The translations under genes were made by a program, and so were the position numbers. A model generated the notes under the pieces. That model did not search any database, was not told the origin of the DNA, and saw only the letters and a list, made by a program, of their open reading frames with translations. Below, in pieces: positions 1 through 8,929 of a DNA stretch of 35,267 nucleotides (the first letter of the stretch is position 1; each line of letters starts with the position of its first letter). Origin of the DNA: Bacteroidota bacterium. GTDB taxonomy: Bacteria; Bacteroidota; Bacteroidia; Chitinophagales; JADIYW01. Location of the stretch: assembly GCA_028288625.1 (NCBI GenBank), contig JAQBNI010000010.1:1-35267 (forward strand), read 5' to 3'.

Positions 1-102
1 ATTCCTTCTAATAATTATGGATTTAATTGAATTGATATTATTAAAGATAATCTAAATATTCAAAAACTTAAGAATATTAAACTCTGAAAAAAATTCATGA
101 CA

Positions 103-2091
103 TTACTCTGATAGAATTTTAAATGCAGTTCGTCGGTTTTGCTGATGCTGATCTTCTGTACACTTTGTACATTCACATTTTTCAACAGGCACCGATTCAC
201 CATATCCTTTTGCGGTTAACCTTCCTGCATCAATTCCATGTAGTATCAAATACTGCACCACGCTTTCCGCACGTTTCTGAGATAATACTTCATTATACTG
301 ATCCGTACCGCGGCAATCCGTATGCGATGTCAATTCGATTTTTATTGTAGGATTTTTTTTGAGGATATCTACCAGTGAATCCAGGCTTTGCGCGGCATCC
401 GCACGGATATTCCATTTGTCGTAATCGTAATAAATATTATTCAAAACGATCTCCACATTTTTGAAAATTTTCGTCAGTGTAATTATTTTTTCGATCACAA
501 TAGTATCGCCGTTTTTTGCCGGAATATTTGCATCCACATTTTCTTCCTGTGATAAGTAACCGATCTTTGATGTCTTTAAAATATACCTGCTTCCCTGCGG
601 AATGATCACCTGCATATTCCCGCTTTTGTCTGTATGCTGAAAAGGCGAACCCGTCAAAGCAGGCACTAATTCAATCGTTGCATTTTCTATCGGCTTTAAC
701 CCCAGTAAGGCAGAATTCGGATTGTTCTCATCCTGGTAATTTTTTGCCTGCACCAAAACTTTTAAAATATATACCGGCGGCGGCAGTGGTTCCTTCGGTG
801 GAATGCGCTGCTCGAAAAAATAAATATCATCCTTCCCTTTTCCGCCTGGGCGATTAGAAGTAATATATCCGCTTAGTAAAACAGAATCATCTTTTGATTT
901 TGTAAGCGCGATACTGAAATCATCACCACCGCTGTTTATAGCAAAACCAAGATTCTGAATATTCGAATAAATTTTTCCTTCTTTTGTAGAAGAATAAATA
1001 TCCAGTCCGCCATAACCGATCCTTCCATTAGATGAAAAATATAATTTATTATCTTCTGTGATCACAGGAAATAATTCATCACCGGTTGTATTCACTTTTG
1101 AACCTGCGTTAACCGGATATTCAAATTCACCGGAAACATTTTTCTTTGCAGAAAAAATATCCTTTCCACCATAACCATCCTTGCTGTCGGACACAAAATA
1201 CAATTCGCTGCCATCCGGTGTGAGGTATGCCTGACCTTCGTTGATCGTATCTGCAAATAATTTCAAACGATCTGGAGCGCTCCATGAATCATCTACATTT
1301 TTTACAGACCGGAAAAGATGACAGTAATCATTTGTATTTTTTTCATCGCTTCCACATCGCGTGAATAAAGCTGTTTTACCGTCCTTTGTTAAAACAAATT
1401 CAGCATCATGGTATGATGTATTAAATATTTTATCCAATGGTGTTGGTTCATTGAATTTTTTATCGCTTATTTTTTGTGCGGAGTAAATATCTGTATAGCC
1501 TTCACCTGTCCACTCATCAGTAGTGCCTGCGTGTTTTCCGGATGCCTGGCTGCCGGCTCTTGTTGAAGAAAAATAAAGTGTGTTATCTTTTAAAAACGGA
1601 GCGAAATCGAGGCTCTCAGAATTTATATCGAGGTCTGTAACTTTTACATGTGATGGCTTTTTCATTTTCGCCAATACGCTTTCCAGGAAATCATAATCTT
1701 TTTGCAGTCTGAATTTTTCGGCTTTATTTGCTTTTAAATAATCATCGAGTACTTTAAAAGCCTGTTCATATTTCTCATTTCTCTTTAATGCATTTATATA
1801 AAATGATATGGCATCATTCAATACACGCGCATCAGAGATTTTTTTGTACCACTCTTCAGATTTAGTAAACAACAGTTGTTTATCATAACTATCCGCAATT
1901 TTTAATGCTAATTTCGATTGCTCCGTAATATCTTTCGATTTCTCATAATCTTTCTGCAGCATTTCTGATGCGAGAGAATATTTTTTCAGATCATAAGCAG
2001 TTTGCCCGTCCTTTATTTTTGCGGACGGAGCACAGGAAGTAATGATAAAAATAAATGCAGGAATATAGAGGAATTTGAAAAGCGTTCTCAT
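103..2091 (-). CDS. PorE-like OmpA-family lipoprotein (TPR, PD40 propeller, CRD, OmpA)
   Basis: This is a 662-residue outer-membrane lipoprotein. A signal peptide ends in a lipobox with Cys20 (ITSC). After it come a helical TPR-like region (about 25-150), a beta-propeller with PD40-type strands such as LYFSS and LYFVSDSKDGYGGKDIF (about 155-430), a carboxypeptidase-regulatory-like beta domain (about 440-540) and a C-terminal OmpA domain (about 545-662). The OmpA domain keeps the peptidoglycan-binding Asp and Arg in TDCRG and SQKRAE. It also has the CECTKC-type cysteines common in Bacteroidota OmpA proteins. This four-domain order is that of PorE, the Porphyromonas type IX secretion lipoprotein that anchors the machine to peptidoglycan. 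Bacteroidota encode several paralogs of this shape, so a role in T9SS is inference. The gene lies 65 bp after glnN on the same strand and may be read with it. Confidence 0.88.
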   Translation of the reverse strand: MRTLFKFLYIPAFIFIITSCAPSAKIKDGQTAYDLKKYSLASEMLQKDYEKSKDITEQSKLALKIADSYDKQLLFTKSEEWYKKISDARVLNDAISFYINALKRNEKYEQAFKVLDDYLKANKAEKFRLQKDYDFLESVLAKMKKPSHVKVTDLDINSESLDFAPFLKDNTLYFSSTRAGSQASGKHAGTTDEWTGEGYTDIYSAQKISDKKFNEPTPLDKIFNTSYHDAEFVLTKDGKTALFTRCGSDEKNTNDYCHLFRSVKNVDDSWSAPDRLKLFADTINEGQAYLTPDGSELYFVSDSKDGYGGKDIFSAKKNVSGEFEYPVNAGSKVNTTGDELFPVITEDNKLYFSSNGRIGYGGLDIYSSTKEGKIYSNIQNLGFAINSGGDDFSIALTKSKDDSVLLSGYITSNRPGGKGKDDIYFFEQRIPPKEPLPPPVYILKVLVQAKNYQDENNPNSALLGLKPIENATIELVPALTGSPFQHTDKSGNMQVIIPQGSRYILKTSKIGYLSQEENVDANIPAKNGDTIVIEKIITLTKIFKNVEIVLNNIYYDYDKWNIRADAAQSLDSLVDILKKNPTIKIELTSHTDCRGTDQYNEVLSQKRAESVVQYLILHGIDAGRLTAKGYGESVPVEKCECTKCTEDQHQQNRRTAFKILSE

Positions 2092-2156
2092 ATGATAAAA
2101 GTACCAATAATTGCTAATAAAATCAAAATATAAGATAGATCAGAACCCTTGGTTGT

Positions 2157-4349
2157 TTATTTTGAAAACAGCATTTCCCTGTATTTCGGCAATGGCCATA
2201 ACTCATCATCTACAATACCTTCCAGGTTATCTGCGATATCGCGTATCTCATCCATCACAGGTTTTACTTTATCACTATATAATACAGCCTGTTTTTTTGC
2301 ATTGCCGATATCATTCCCTTTTACACGAAGATCAAACATCTGCTTATCCAATGTCATCAGTTTATCGATGCCTTCAGATATTTGAGTAAGAATAGATTTC
2401 TGTGCATTATATAAGGATGCATCCAAACCTATATCTTTTAATCCCCTGATATTCGTAATAAGTTTATTTTGATATTCGATGCACGCAGGAACAACCTGGT
2501 TTACTATAATTTCTCCCAATGCGCGGGATTCAATTTGTATCGCCTTCACAAAATTTTCCAATGCGATCTCATAACGCGCTTCAATTTCACGATGCGTATA
2601 AATTCCCTGGCTTTCAAAAAGCTTAATTGATTTTTCACTGATAAAAGAATCCAGTGCAACAGGTGTAGATTTGTTATTGCTCAATCCGCGCTTCTTTGCT
2701 TCCTTGTGCCAGTCGTCAGAATAATTATCTCCTTCAAACATCACTTTCTTAGCGTCCTTAATTGTTTTGCGCAATACTTTTAAAATGGCTACATCCTTAT
2801 AATCGCCTGCTTTCACATATTCATCTACTTCCGTTTTAAATATTTTTAATTGTTCTGCAACGATCGTGTTTAAGATCGTCATCGGCAGTGCACAATTTGC
2901 GGAAGAACCCACCGCACGGAACTCAAATTTATTTCCTGTAAAAGCAAATGGCGAAGTCCTGTTCCTGTCTGTATTATCCAGCATGATATCAGGAATGCGA
3001 TTATGAATATCCAAACGCAATGTGATGTTATCCTGCTCGTCAAATTTATCTTCATCCACCCGTGTTTCGATCATATCTAAAACTTCTTTCAGGTAAGAAC
3101 CTGCAAATACCGAAATGATTGCAGGCGGCGCTTCATTAGCGCCGAGACGATGATCATTTCCATGAGAAGCCACAGACGCACGCAACAGATCTTCGTGACG
3201 ATTTACCGCAGCGATCGTATTGATAAAAAATGTAAGAAATTGCAGATTTGTACGAGGCGTTTTTCCCGGCGAAAGTAAATTTACGCCGGTATCTGTTCCC
3301 ATGCTCCAGTTATTGTGTTTACCGCTGCCGTTAATCCCTGCAAACGGTTTTTCATGGAAGAGCACTTTCAGTTTATGCTTGCTGGAAACTCTATCCATCA
3401 CATCCATCAACAAAGAATTATGGTCAACAGCTAAATTTGCTTCTTCAAACATCGGCGCACATTCAAATTGAGAAGGCGCAACTTCATTATGTCGTGTGCG
3501 GATCGGGATACCCAGCTTCAAAGATTCAATTTCAAAATCGCGCATGTAAGAATAAACACGTTCAGGAATCGCGCCGAAATAATGATCTTCCAATTGCTGT
3601 CCTTTCGGAGAACGGCGACCGAGCAATGTTCTGCCGCTCATCACCAAATCCGGTCGTGCATAATACATCGCCGAGTCCACCAGGAAATATTCCTGCTCCC
3701 AACCGAGAGTTGTATTCACATGCTTTACATCCCGATCAAAATAATGTGCGACATCTGTTGCCGCCTGGTCTAAAACCTGGATAGATTTCAGCAAGGGCGC
3801 TTTATAATCTAAGGTTTCACCCGTATAAGAAATAAAGATGGTTGGAATACACATTGTTTTTCCATTCCCAACCGTCATAATAAATGCAGGCGAAGTAACA
3901 TCCCACGCCGTATACCCACGCGCCTCAAAAGTAGCGCGAATACCGCCGGATGGAAAAGAAGATGCATCCGGTTCCTGTTGCGCTAATGCATCGGCGCCGA
4001 ATTCTTCAATGCCGCTGCCGCCTTTAGGAATAAAAAACGAATCGTGTTTTTCTGCTGTCGTTCCTGTTAATGGCTGAAACCAGTGCGTGTAATGTGTTGC
4101 GCCCTGCTTGATCGCCCATGCTTTCATGGCAGAAGCCACCTGGTCTGCTATATCGCGGTCTACTTTTTTCCCGTCACGAATACATGCTGCGAGGCGCTTA
4201 TATGCATCCGAAGGAAGAAACTCCTTCATCTGCTGTTCTCCAAAGACTGCTGATCCGAAAAAATCGGAGATCTTGTCTTCAGGTAATTCTACGTTTATTT
4301 TTGGTCGGGAAGCAAACGCCGACAAAGCATTAAACCTGGTTTTAGACAT
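2157..4349 (-). CDS. glnN: Glutamine synthetase, type III
   Basis: The product is cytosolic and makes glutamine from glutamate, ammonia and ATP. Its 730 residues fit the GSIII family, which is much longer than GSI (about 450). Visible family signatures include THWFQPLTG followed by KHDSF (residues about 87-105) and the KHNNWSM block (344-350), which belongs to the ATP/glutamate-binding core. The C-terminal third is helical and specific to GSIII. GSIII is the usual form in Bacteroidota, and the enzyme forms double hexameric rings. The start is the ATG at 4349, which begins a normal MSKTRFNALS N-terminus. No nitrogen-regulator site or neighbouring PII gene is visible. The gene upstream (4405-5691) is in the same direction after 55 bp, but its product is unrelated. 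Confidence 0.97.
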   Translation of the reverse strand: MSKTRFNALSAFASRPKINVELPEDKISDFFGSAVFGEQQMKEFLPSDAYKRLAACIRDGKKVDRDIADQVASAMKAWAIKQGATHYTHWFQPLTGTTAEKHDSFFIPKGGSGIEEFGADALAQQEPDASSFPSGGIRATFEARGYTAWDVTSPAFIMTVGNGKTMCIPTIFISYTGETLDYKAPLLKSIQVLDQAATDVAHYFDRDVKHVNTTLGWEQEYFLVDSAMYYARPDLVMSGRTLLGRRSPKGQQLEDHYFGAIPERVYSYMRDFEIESLKLGIPIRTRHNEVAPSQFECAPMFEEANLAVDHNSLLMDVMDRVSSKHKLKVLFHEKPFAGINGSGKHNNWSMGTDTGVNLLSPGKTPRTNLQFLTFFINTIAAVNRHEDLLRASVASHGNDHRLGANEAPPAIISVFAGSYLKEVLDMIETRVDEDKFDEQDNITLRLDIHNRIPDIMLDNTDRNRTSPFAFTGNKFEFRAVGSSANCALPMTILNTIVAEQLKIFKTEVDEYVKAGDYKDVAILKVLRKTIKDAKKVMFEGDNYSDDWHKEAKKRGLSNNKSTPVALDSFISEKSIKLFESQGIYTHREIEARYEIALENFVKAIQIESRALGEIIVNQVVPACIEYQNKLITNIRGLKDIGLDASLYNAQKSILTQISEGIDKLMTLDKQMFDLRVKGNDIGNAKKQAVLYSDKVKPVMDEIRDIADNLEGIVDDELWPLPKYREMLFSK

Positions 4350-4404
4350 ACATACTTAGTTTGATGCTAAGATGATAAAAATTTGAGAAGATTTAAAGGG
4401 AAAA

Positions 4405-5691
4405 CTAATTTTTCGCAAAATCAGGTGCGGAAATTATGGAAAGATTATTTTCTTTCCTTGACAAACACAAACCGATCAGGATGAAAGGAATAGCCACAGA
4501 GCGGTATCGAACAATCGCGCCTGAATTATTGACGATGAGACCAATGAGAAACAATGTGCTCAAGCCAAATAAAATAGAAAAGATCGCATAAGGATTCCTG
4601 TAAATACTTTTTACGTTAACGGTAACCAACAAACTGATAAATACAAACAACAAGATGCACGTTTCAAAAGAAGCGATATAAGATAAAAACACATTGCAGT
4701 CTTTTGGCAGCGGACGGATAAAAGGATTGGTGACCGCTTCCCACATTAATATTGCAACGCCCTGCAGATTATGAGGAATCCCTTCAACAGAAAATGTCAT
4801 GTTGCCCGGAGAATTTAAAAAGAATGCTCTCCTGACCAATAGTTCATGAAGGAAACTCAAATTTGGTGTATACATGTCGATCAGGAAGACTCCTAATATA
4901 AAAGCAACAATGCAGGCAAGGAAAGTTTTAAAGGATGATTGACGTGTTTCAAACCTGTTATAAATAATCATAGCAGCCATCAGCGGCATTAAAAATGCAA
5001 GCAGGTAAATACGGATATATCCCAAAACGATCAATCCGAAAATTGTCAGAAAGATATGCGATTTTGAATATTGATTACGGATGATCGCATCAAGGTTATA
5101 CAATATTATTCCAAGTGCAAAAATTACTATCGCTTCCTTATGTATGCCGGAAGTCCAGAAAACAATAGAAGGAATTCCGAATAAAATAAACTGCAGTACT
5201 CTCTTGCTGAAAACTTTATTTTCAAAAAAGAGATATAAATTATAGGTGCCGATGAAAGATAAAAATGCAAAAATGATCGCATGCACATTATATACACCAA
5301 AAGAAAAAGGACGGATCAGCGCATTCAATCTTACCAAAAAATAATTGCTGTTGTCAAACCAGAAATGCATGGCGTCTGTATACGGCAACAATATTTTCGG
5401 TACCGGTGTAAAATCATTTGTACCGATAGCCAATTTAAAATAAATAAAGGGATCAGCTTTTAATGCGCTGTACACAATATTTCCGTCATCAAAATATAAA
5501 TAAGTGTCGCCCCCAGTGAGTAAACCCGCTTTATAAAGGTAGCCGAATAAAATAGCGCTGAAAGCTTTTAATGAAAATCCGATGAGGAGGATCTGTTTTG
5601 TAATAGAACCGGATTTAAAAAATCTTTTGTTACCTATTAAAAGTAACAAAACTAAAAAGCAAATAATTGGTGCTAAGATTTCCTGTATCAT
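4405..5691 (-). CDS. Multi-pass membrane protein, EpsG/GT-C-like
   Basis: This is a 428-residue integral membrane protein with about ten hydrophobic segments. No enzyme family can be named with certainty. Three features recall the EpsG and GT-C (polyprenyl-sugar-using) membrane glycosyltransferase or polymerase group. They are an acidic GGDTYLYFDDG loop after the second membrane segment, a PSIVFWTSGIHKE motif near the middle, and a C-terminal GAIVRYRSVAIPFI segment. Such proteins act in the inner membrane in exopolysaccharide or glycolipid assembly, but no glycan cluster surrounds this gene. The start ATG at 5691 begins a hydrophobic N-terminus. It is divergent from purL across a 100-bp gap. 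The call of a real membrane protein is firm and the biochemical role is a guess. Confidence 0.75.
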   Translation of the reverse strand: MIQEILAPIICFLVLLLLIGNKRFFKSGSITKQILLIGFSLKAFSAILFGYLYKAGLLTGGDTYLYFDDGNIVYSALKADPFIYFKLAIGTNDFTPVPKILLPYTDAMHFWFDNSNYFLVRLNALIRPFSFGVYNVHAIIFAFLSFIGTYNLYLFFENKVFSKRVLQFILFGIPSIVFWTSGIHKEAIVIFALGIILYNLDAIIRNQYSKSHIFLTIFGLIVLGYIRIYLLAFLMPLMAAMIIYNRFETRQSSFKTFLACIVAFILGVFLIDMYTPNLSFLHELLVRRAFFLNSPGNMTFSVEGIPHNLQGVAILMWEAVTNPFIRPLPKDCNVFLSYIASFETCILLFVFISLLVTVNVKSIYRNPYAIFSILFGLSTLFLIGLIVNNSGAIVRYRSVAIPFILIGLCLSRKENNLSIISAPDFAKN

Positions 5692-5742
5692 ACGTTTCCG
5701 GCGCTAAAATATACAATTTATCTAAATGATAATAAATATTAC

Positions 5743-5772
5743 TTTAAGGTTGCATAGAATTAACTATTTTTG
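5743..5772 (+). promoter_or_regulatory. Putative purL promoter (TTTA-N18-TATTTTTG)
   Basis: A perfect -7 element TATTTTTG (5765-5772) matches the Bacteroidota consensus TAnnTTTG. A weaker -33 element, TTTA at 5743-5746, lies 18 bp upstream. The element ends 19 bp before the purL ATG, giving a short leader. No PurR-type operator is recognised. Confidence 0.55.
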
Positions 5773-5791
5773 AACATAATTTTTTCAACAC

Positions 5792-8017
5792 ATGCCCACT
5801 CAAATCCATCAACCTTCAGTTACACAACAAACGGCAGGCGAACTTGGTTTATTGCCTGAAGAATATGAAAAAATAGTACAAATTTTAGGACGCACGCCTA
5901 CATTCACAGAATTGAGTATTTACTCGGTGATGTGGAGCGAACATTGCAGCTACAAAAACTCGATTAAATACCTGAAAAAACTACCCCGGAAGGGTAAGGC
6001 GCTGCTGGTGGAAGCCGGTGAAGAAAATGCCGGTTTGGTGGATATCGGCGATGGTTGGGCTTGCGCTTTCAAAATTGAATCACACAACCATCCAAGCGCG
6101 GTGGAGCCTTTCCAGGGAGCGGCAACGGGTATCGGAGGAATTCACCGGGATATTTTTACCATGGGTGCCCGACCGATCGCATCTTTAAATTCACTTCGCT
6201 TCGGAAAATTGGAGAATAAAAAAACGCAGCATTTGTTAAAAGGTGTTGTAAAGGGAATTTCGCATTATGGAAATTGCTTCGGTGTTCCAACTGTTGCAGG
6301 TGAAGTTTACTTTGATGATAGCTACCAGGTGAATCCGCTGGTCAATGCGATGAGCGTAGGCATCGTAAAAGTTGGTGAAACGATTTCTGCCATTTCAAAG
6401 GGCGTTGGTAATCCTGTCTATATCGTTGGCTCTTCAACAGGAAAAGACGGCATTCACGGAGCAACATTTGCTTCAGAAGATCTTGGTGAAGATGCAGAAG
6501 ATAAAATTCCGTCTGTACAGGTCGGCGATCCGTTCACAGAAAAATTATTACTGGAAGCAACACTGGAATTAATTAAAACAGGTGCTGTAGTTGGCATGCA
6601 AGATATGGGGGCGGCGGGCATTACGTGTTCCACAAATGAAATGAGTGCGAAGGGCGAACACGGCATGAAAATATGGTTGGATAAAGTGCCGACGCGACAA
6701 AAGCATATGCAGCCTTTTGAAATTTTATTGTCTGAATCGCAGGAGAGAATGCTGATCATTGTAGAGAAAGGAAGAGAAGAAGAAGTGGAAAAAATATTTG
6801 ACAAATGGGATCTGCATTGTGCGATCATCGGTGAAGTGACGGAAGGAAACCTGATCCAATATTATATGGATGATGAACTGGTGGCAGAAGTTCCGGCGGA
6901 TACATTGGTACTCGGAGGCGGTGCACCGGTCTACGATCGTCCTTATAAGCAACCGGGTTATCATGCGAAGAGAGATGAATTTGATATTGATAAAATTCCG
7001 GTGCCGCAAGATCTGAAAGCGGTTGCAAAAGAGTTAGTACAAAATCCCGACATCGCTTCAAAGCGTTTTATTTACAAGCAATATGATTCGATGGTTGGCA
7101 TTAACAATGCAAGCACCAACAAACCTTCTGATGCAGCCGTCATCCGTTTAAAGAATTCTAAGAAAGGATTGGTGGTTACCGTGGATTGCAATTCGCGTTA
7201 TGTGCATGCAGATGCGTATAAAGGCGGCGCGATCGCGGTGTCTGAGGCTGCGCGCAACATCACATGTACGGGAGGAAAGCCATTAGCAATTACGAACTGT
7301 TTAAATTTCGGAAATCCTTATGATGAAGAAGTGTACTGGAATTTTGTGCATGCTTTAAAAGGGATGGGTGATGCTTGTATTGAATTTGAAACGCCGGTGA
7401 CCGGAGGCAATGTTTCATTTTATAATCAATCGCCGAACCGCGCTGTAAATCCAACACCAACAATTGGAATGCTTGGTTTAATTGATGATGTGGATAAAAT
7501 GATGACGCTTGATTTTAAGAACGAAGGCGATCTGATTTACCTCGTTGGAGAATGTACAAATGATATTGCAAGCTCTGAATATGTTTTTCATCATCATAAA
7601 GTACAGCTCTCTCCTGCGCCGCATTTTGAGTTGAAAGAAGAAGCAAAGATACAGGATGCTGTGGCGAAGCTGATCGGACACAAACTGATCAACTCAGCGC
7701 ATGATCTAAGCGAAGGCGGAATGTTCATTGCTATTTTAGAAAGCGCGATGATCAATAATTTCGGTTTTGAAATCACAACGTGTTCAAGTATCCGGAAGGA
7801 TGCGTGTTTGTTTGGTGAAGGACAAAGCAGGGTGATCGTTTCTATCTCTCCTAATAATAAAAGCGATTTTGAAAATCTCCTGAAAGAAAATAATATTCCT
7901 TACCGCTTAACAGGAACAGTGAAAGGAAAAGATATTTTGGTGGATGGTGAAAATTTCGGAACTATTGATGAGTATAAAAATTTGTACGATACTGCCATTG
8001 AAAAATATTTTGTGTAA
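5792..8017 (+). CDS. purL: Phosphoribosylformylglycinamidine synthase subunit PurL
   Basis: This is the fourth step of purine synthesis. It converts formylglycinamide ribonucleotide to the amidine using ATP and ammonia supplied by PurQ. The 741 residues correspond to the small PurL form, which works with separate PurQ and PurS subunits. It is not the 1,300-residue fused form. Visible motifs are YSVMWSEHCSYKNS (residues about 44-57, with the family His51), the KIESHNHPSAVEPFQGAATG substrate and ATP loop (about residue 95), VGDPFTEKLLLEATLEL, and the second AIRS-like half. Neither purQ nor purS is in the window. The downstream gene starts 84 bp later on the same strand, after two hairpins. Confidence 0.97.
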   Translation: MPTQIHQPSVTQQTAGELGLLPEEYEKIVQILGRTPTFTELSIYSVMWSEHCSYKNSIKYLKKLPRKGKALLVEAGEENAGLVDIGDGWACAFKIESHNHPSAVEPFQGAATGIGGIHRDIFTMGARPIASLNSLRFGKLENKKTQHLLKGVVKGISHYGNCFGVPTVAGEVYFDDSYQVNPLVNAMSVGIVKVGETISAISKGVGNPVYIVGSSTGKDGIHGATFASEDLGEDAEDKIPSVQVGDPFTEKLLLEATLELIKTGAVVGMQDMGAAGITCSTNEMSAKGEHGMKIWLDKVPTRQKHMQPFEILLSESQERMLIIVEKGREEEVEKIFDKWDLHCAIIGEVTEGNLIQYYMDDELVAEVPADTLVLGGGAPVYDRPYKQPGYHAKRDEFDIDKIPVPQDLKAVAKELVQNPDIASKRFIYKQYDSMVGINNASTNKPSDAAVIRLKNSKKGLVVTVDCNSRYVHADAYKGGAIAVSEAARNITCTGGKPLAITNCLNFGNPYDEEVYWNFVHALKGMGDACIEFETPVTGGNVSFYNQSPNRAVNPTPTIGMLGLIDDVDKMMTLDFKNEGDLIYLVGECTNDIASSEYVFHHHKVQLSPAPHFELKEEAKIQDAVAKLIGHKLINSAHDLSEGGMFIAILESAMINNFGFEITTCSSIRKDACLFGEGQSRVIVSISPNNKSDFENLLKENNIPYRLTGTVKGKDILVDGENFGTIDEYKNLYDTAIEKYFV

Positions 8018-8020
8018 ACA

Positions 8021-8074
8021 GGTCTGACCGAAGGTCTGACCCGAACCAATGCCTTTGTTGGTCGCCTGACCAAC
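8021..8074 (+). repeat. Tandem GGTC-n-GACC hairpins after purL
   Basis: GGTCTGACC occurs twice, at 8021-8029 and 8033-8041. Each copy is an odd palindrome, and the two can pair with each other across a GAA loop with one T-T mismatch. Then GTTGGTC-GCCT-GACCAAC (8057-8074) forms a perfect 7-bp hairpin with the same GGTC/GACC core. No T-run follows, so this is not a classical terminator. It resembles a REP-type intergenic palindrome cluster. It could also stabilise the purL mRNA end or lower expression of the next gene. Confidence 0.7.
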
Positions 8075-8101
8075 AATATAAAAAAATTATAAAAGTTACT
8101 T

Positions 8102-8929
8102 ATGCGTTCCTTTAAAATTTCACTGATAGTTACTATAATCGTTGCACTAATTCTTATTGTTATTAATCACTATTTAGACGGAACCTTCTGGAAAAACTGG
8201 ACAATTGAGCCTTCAGTAGCAGCACAATGTTTCTGCGAGCACAATTATATGGAGCGTTTTATAAGGCAACCGGTAAACACCTGGTCGAACTTAGCGTTTT
8301 TGTTTTTTGGAATTGCCATACTTCAACAATCGCTGAAAAGTGAAAGTAATATTGAAGGTGCAAGTGGGAATAAAGAAAGCAATTATTTAAAAAGACAACG
8401 TCTGATCGGCATCTGCTACGGAATTTTATTGTGTATTTTATTTACGGGGAGTTTTATGTTTCATGCATCGCTTACCGTATTTTTCGGCATCACCGATATG
8501 ATCGGCACGTACGGCATTCCTTTATTTTTAGGAATGATTGCCATCACCCGCATCTTAGTGTATCACAAAATTTTAAAAGAAAAAACTGCAGCTATACTTT
8601 GTGTGACGATCACTTTCGCATTAGGATTTTCACTTGCGATACGATGGATCATCTTTATCAATATGATCGTCACCTTTGCAAGCTTATTATCTATTGCTGC
8701 AATTGCCGCCGCGTATTTATTTTTACGAAAAGATCTGCAATTCAACAAAAAATTATTCGCTTTAATTTTTGCAGTGATCTTAACTGCATGCACTTTGTGG
8801 ATACTCGATCACAATAATATTTGTTGCTATCCTTACTCAAACATACAGGGACATTCCTTCTGGCATGTACTCAATGCTTCTGCAGCTTACCTGATGTATG
8901 AATATTTTTATTCGGAAAAAGAAGCGTGA
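8102..8929 (+). CDS. Ceramidase-family (CREST) membrane hydrolase
   Basis: This is a 275-residue protein with about seven membrane segments. It carries the complete CREST superfamily active-site set: Ser117-x3-His121, Asp132 eleven residues later, and His251-x3-His255. The spacing is the same as in alkaline ceramidases (Ser/His/Asp near the N-terminal half, HxxxH near the end). Other family traits are the CEHN motif at 45-48, QPVNTWSNLAF at 56-66 and QGHSFWHVLNA at 249-259. Characterised relatives hydrolyse the amide bond of ceramide at a zinc site in the membrane. Many Bacteroidota make sphingolipids, so a ceramide-like substrate is plausible but not shown. It may be co-transcribed with purL. 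Its stop abuts the stop of the convergent next gene with no spacer. Confidence 0.85.
   Translation: MRSFKISLIVTIIVALILIVINHYLDGTFWKNWTIEPSVAAQCFCEHNYMERFIRQPVNTWSNLAFLFFGIAILQQSLKSESNIEGASGNKESNYLKRQRLIGICYGILLCILFTGSFMFHASLTVFFGITDMIGTYGIPLFLGMIAITRILVYHKILKEKTAAILCVTITFALGFSLAIRWIIFINMIVTFASLLSIAAIAAAYLFLRKDLQFNKKLFALIFAVILTACTLWILDHNNICCYPYSNIQGHSFWHVLNASAAYLMYEYFYSEKEA

Noticed and set aside
3220-4359. Plus-strand open frames opposite glnN
   Set aside because: They are antisense shadows of a well-supported glutamine synthetase and have no domain or promoter.
8021-8074. GGTCTGACC repeats as a CRISPR array
   Set aside because: The units are 9 bp, only two are identical and the spacing is 3 bp, so there are no spacers.
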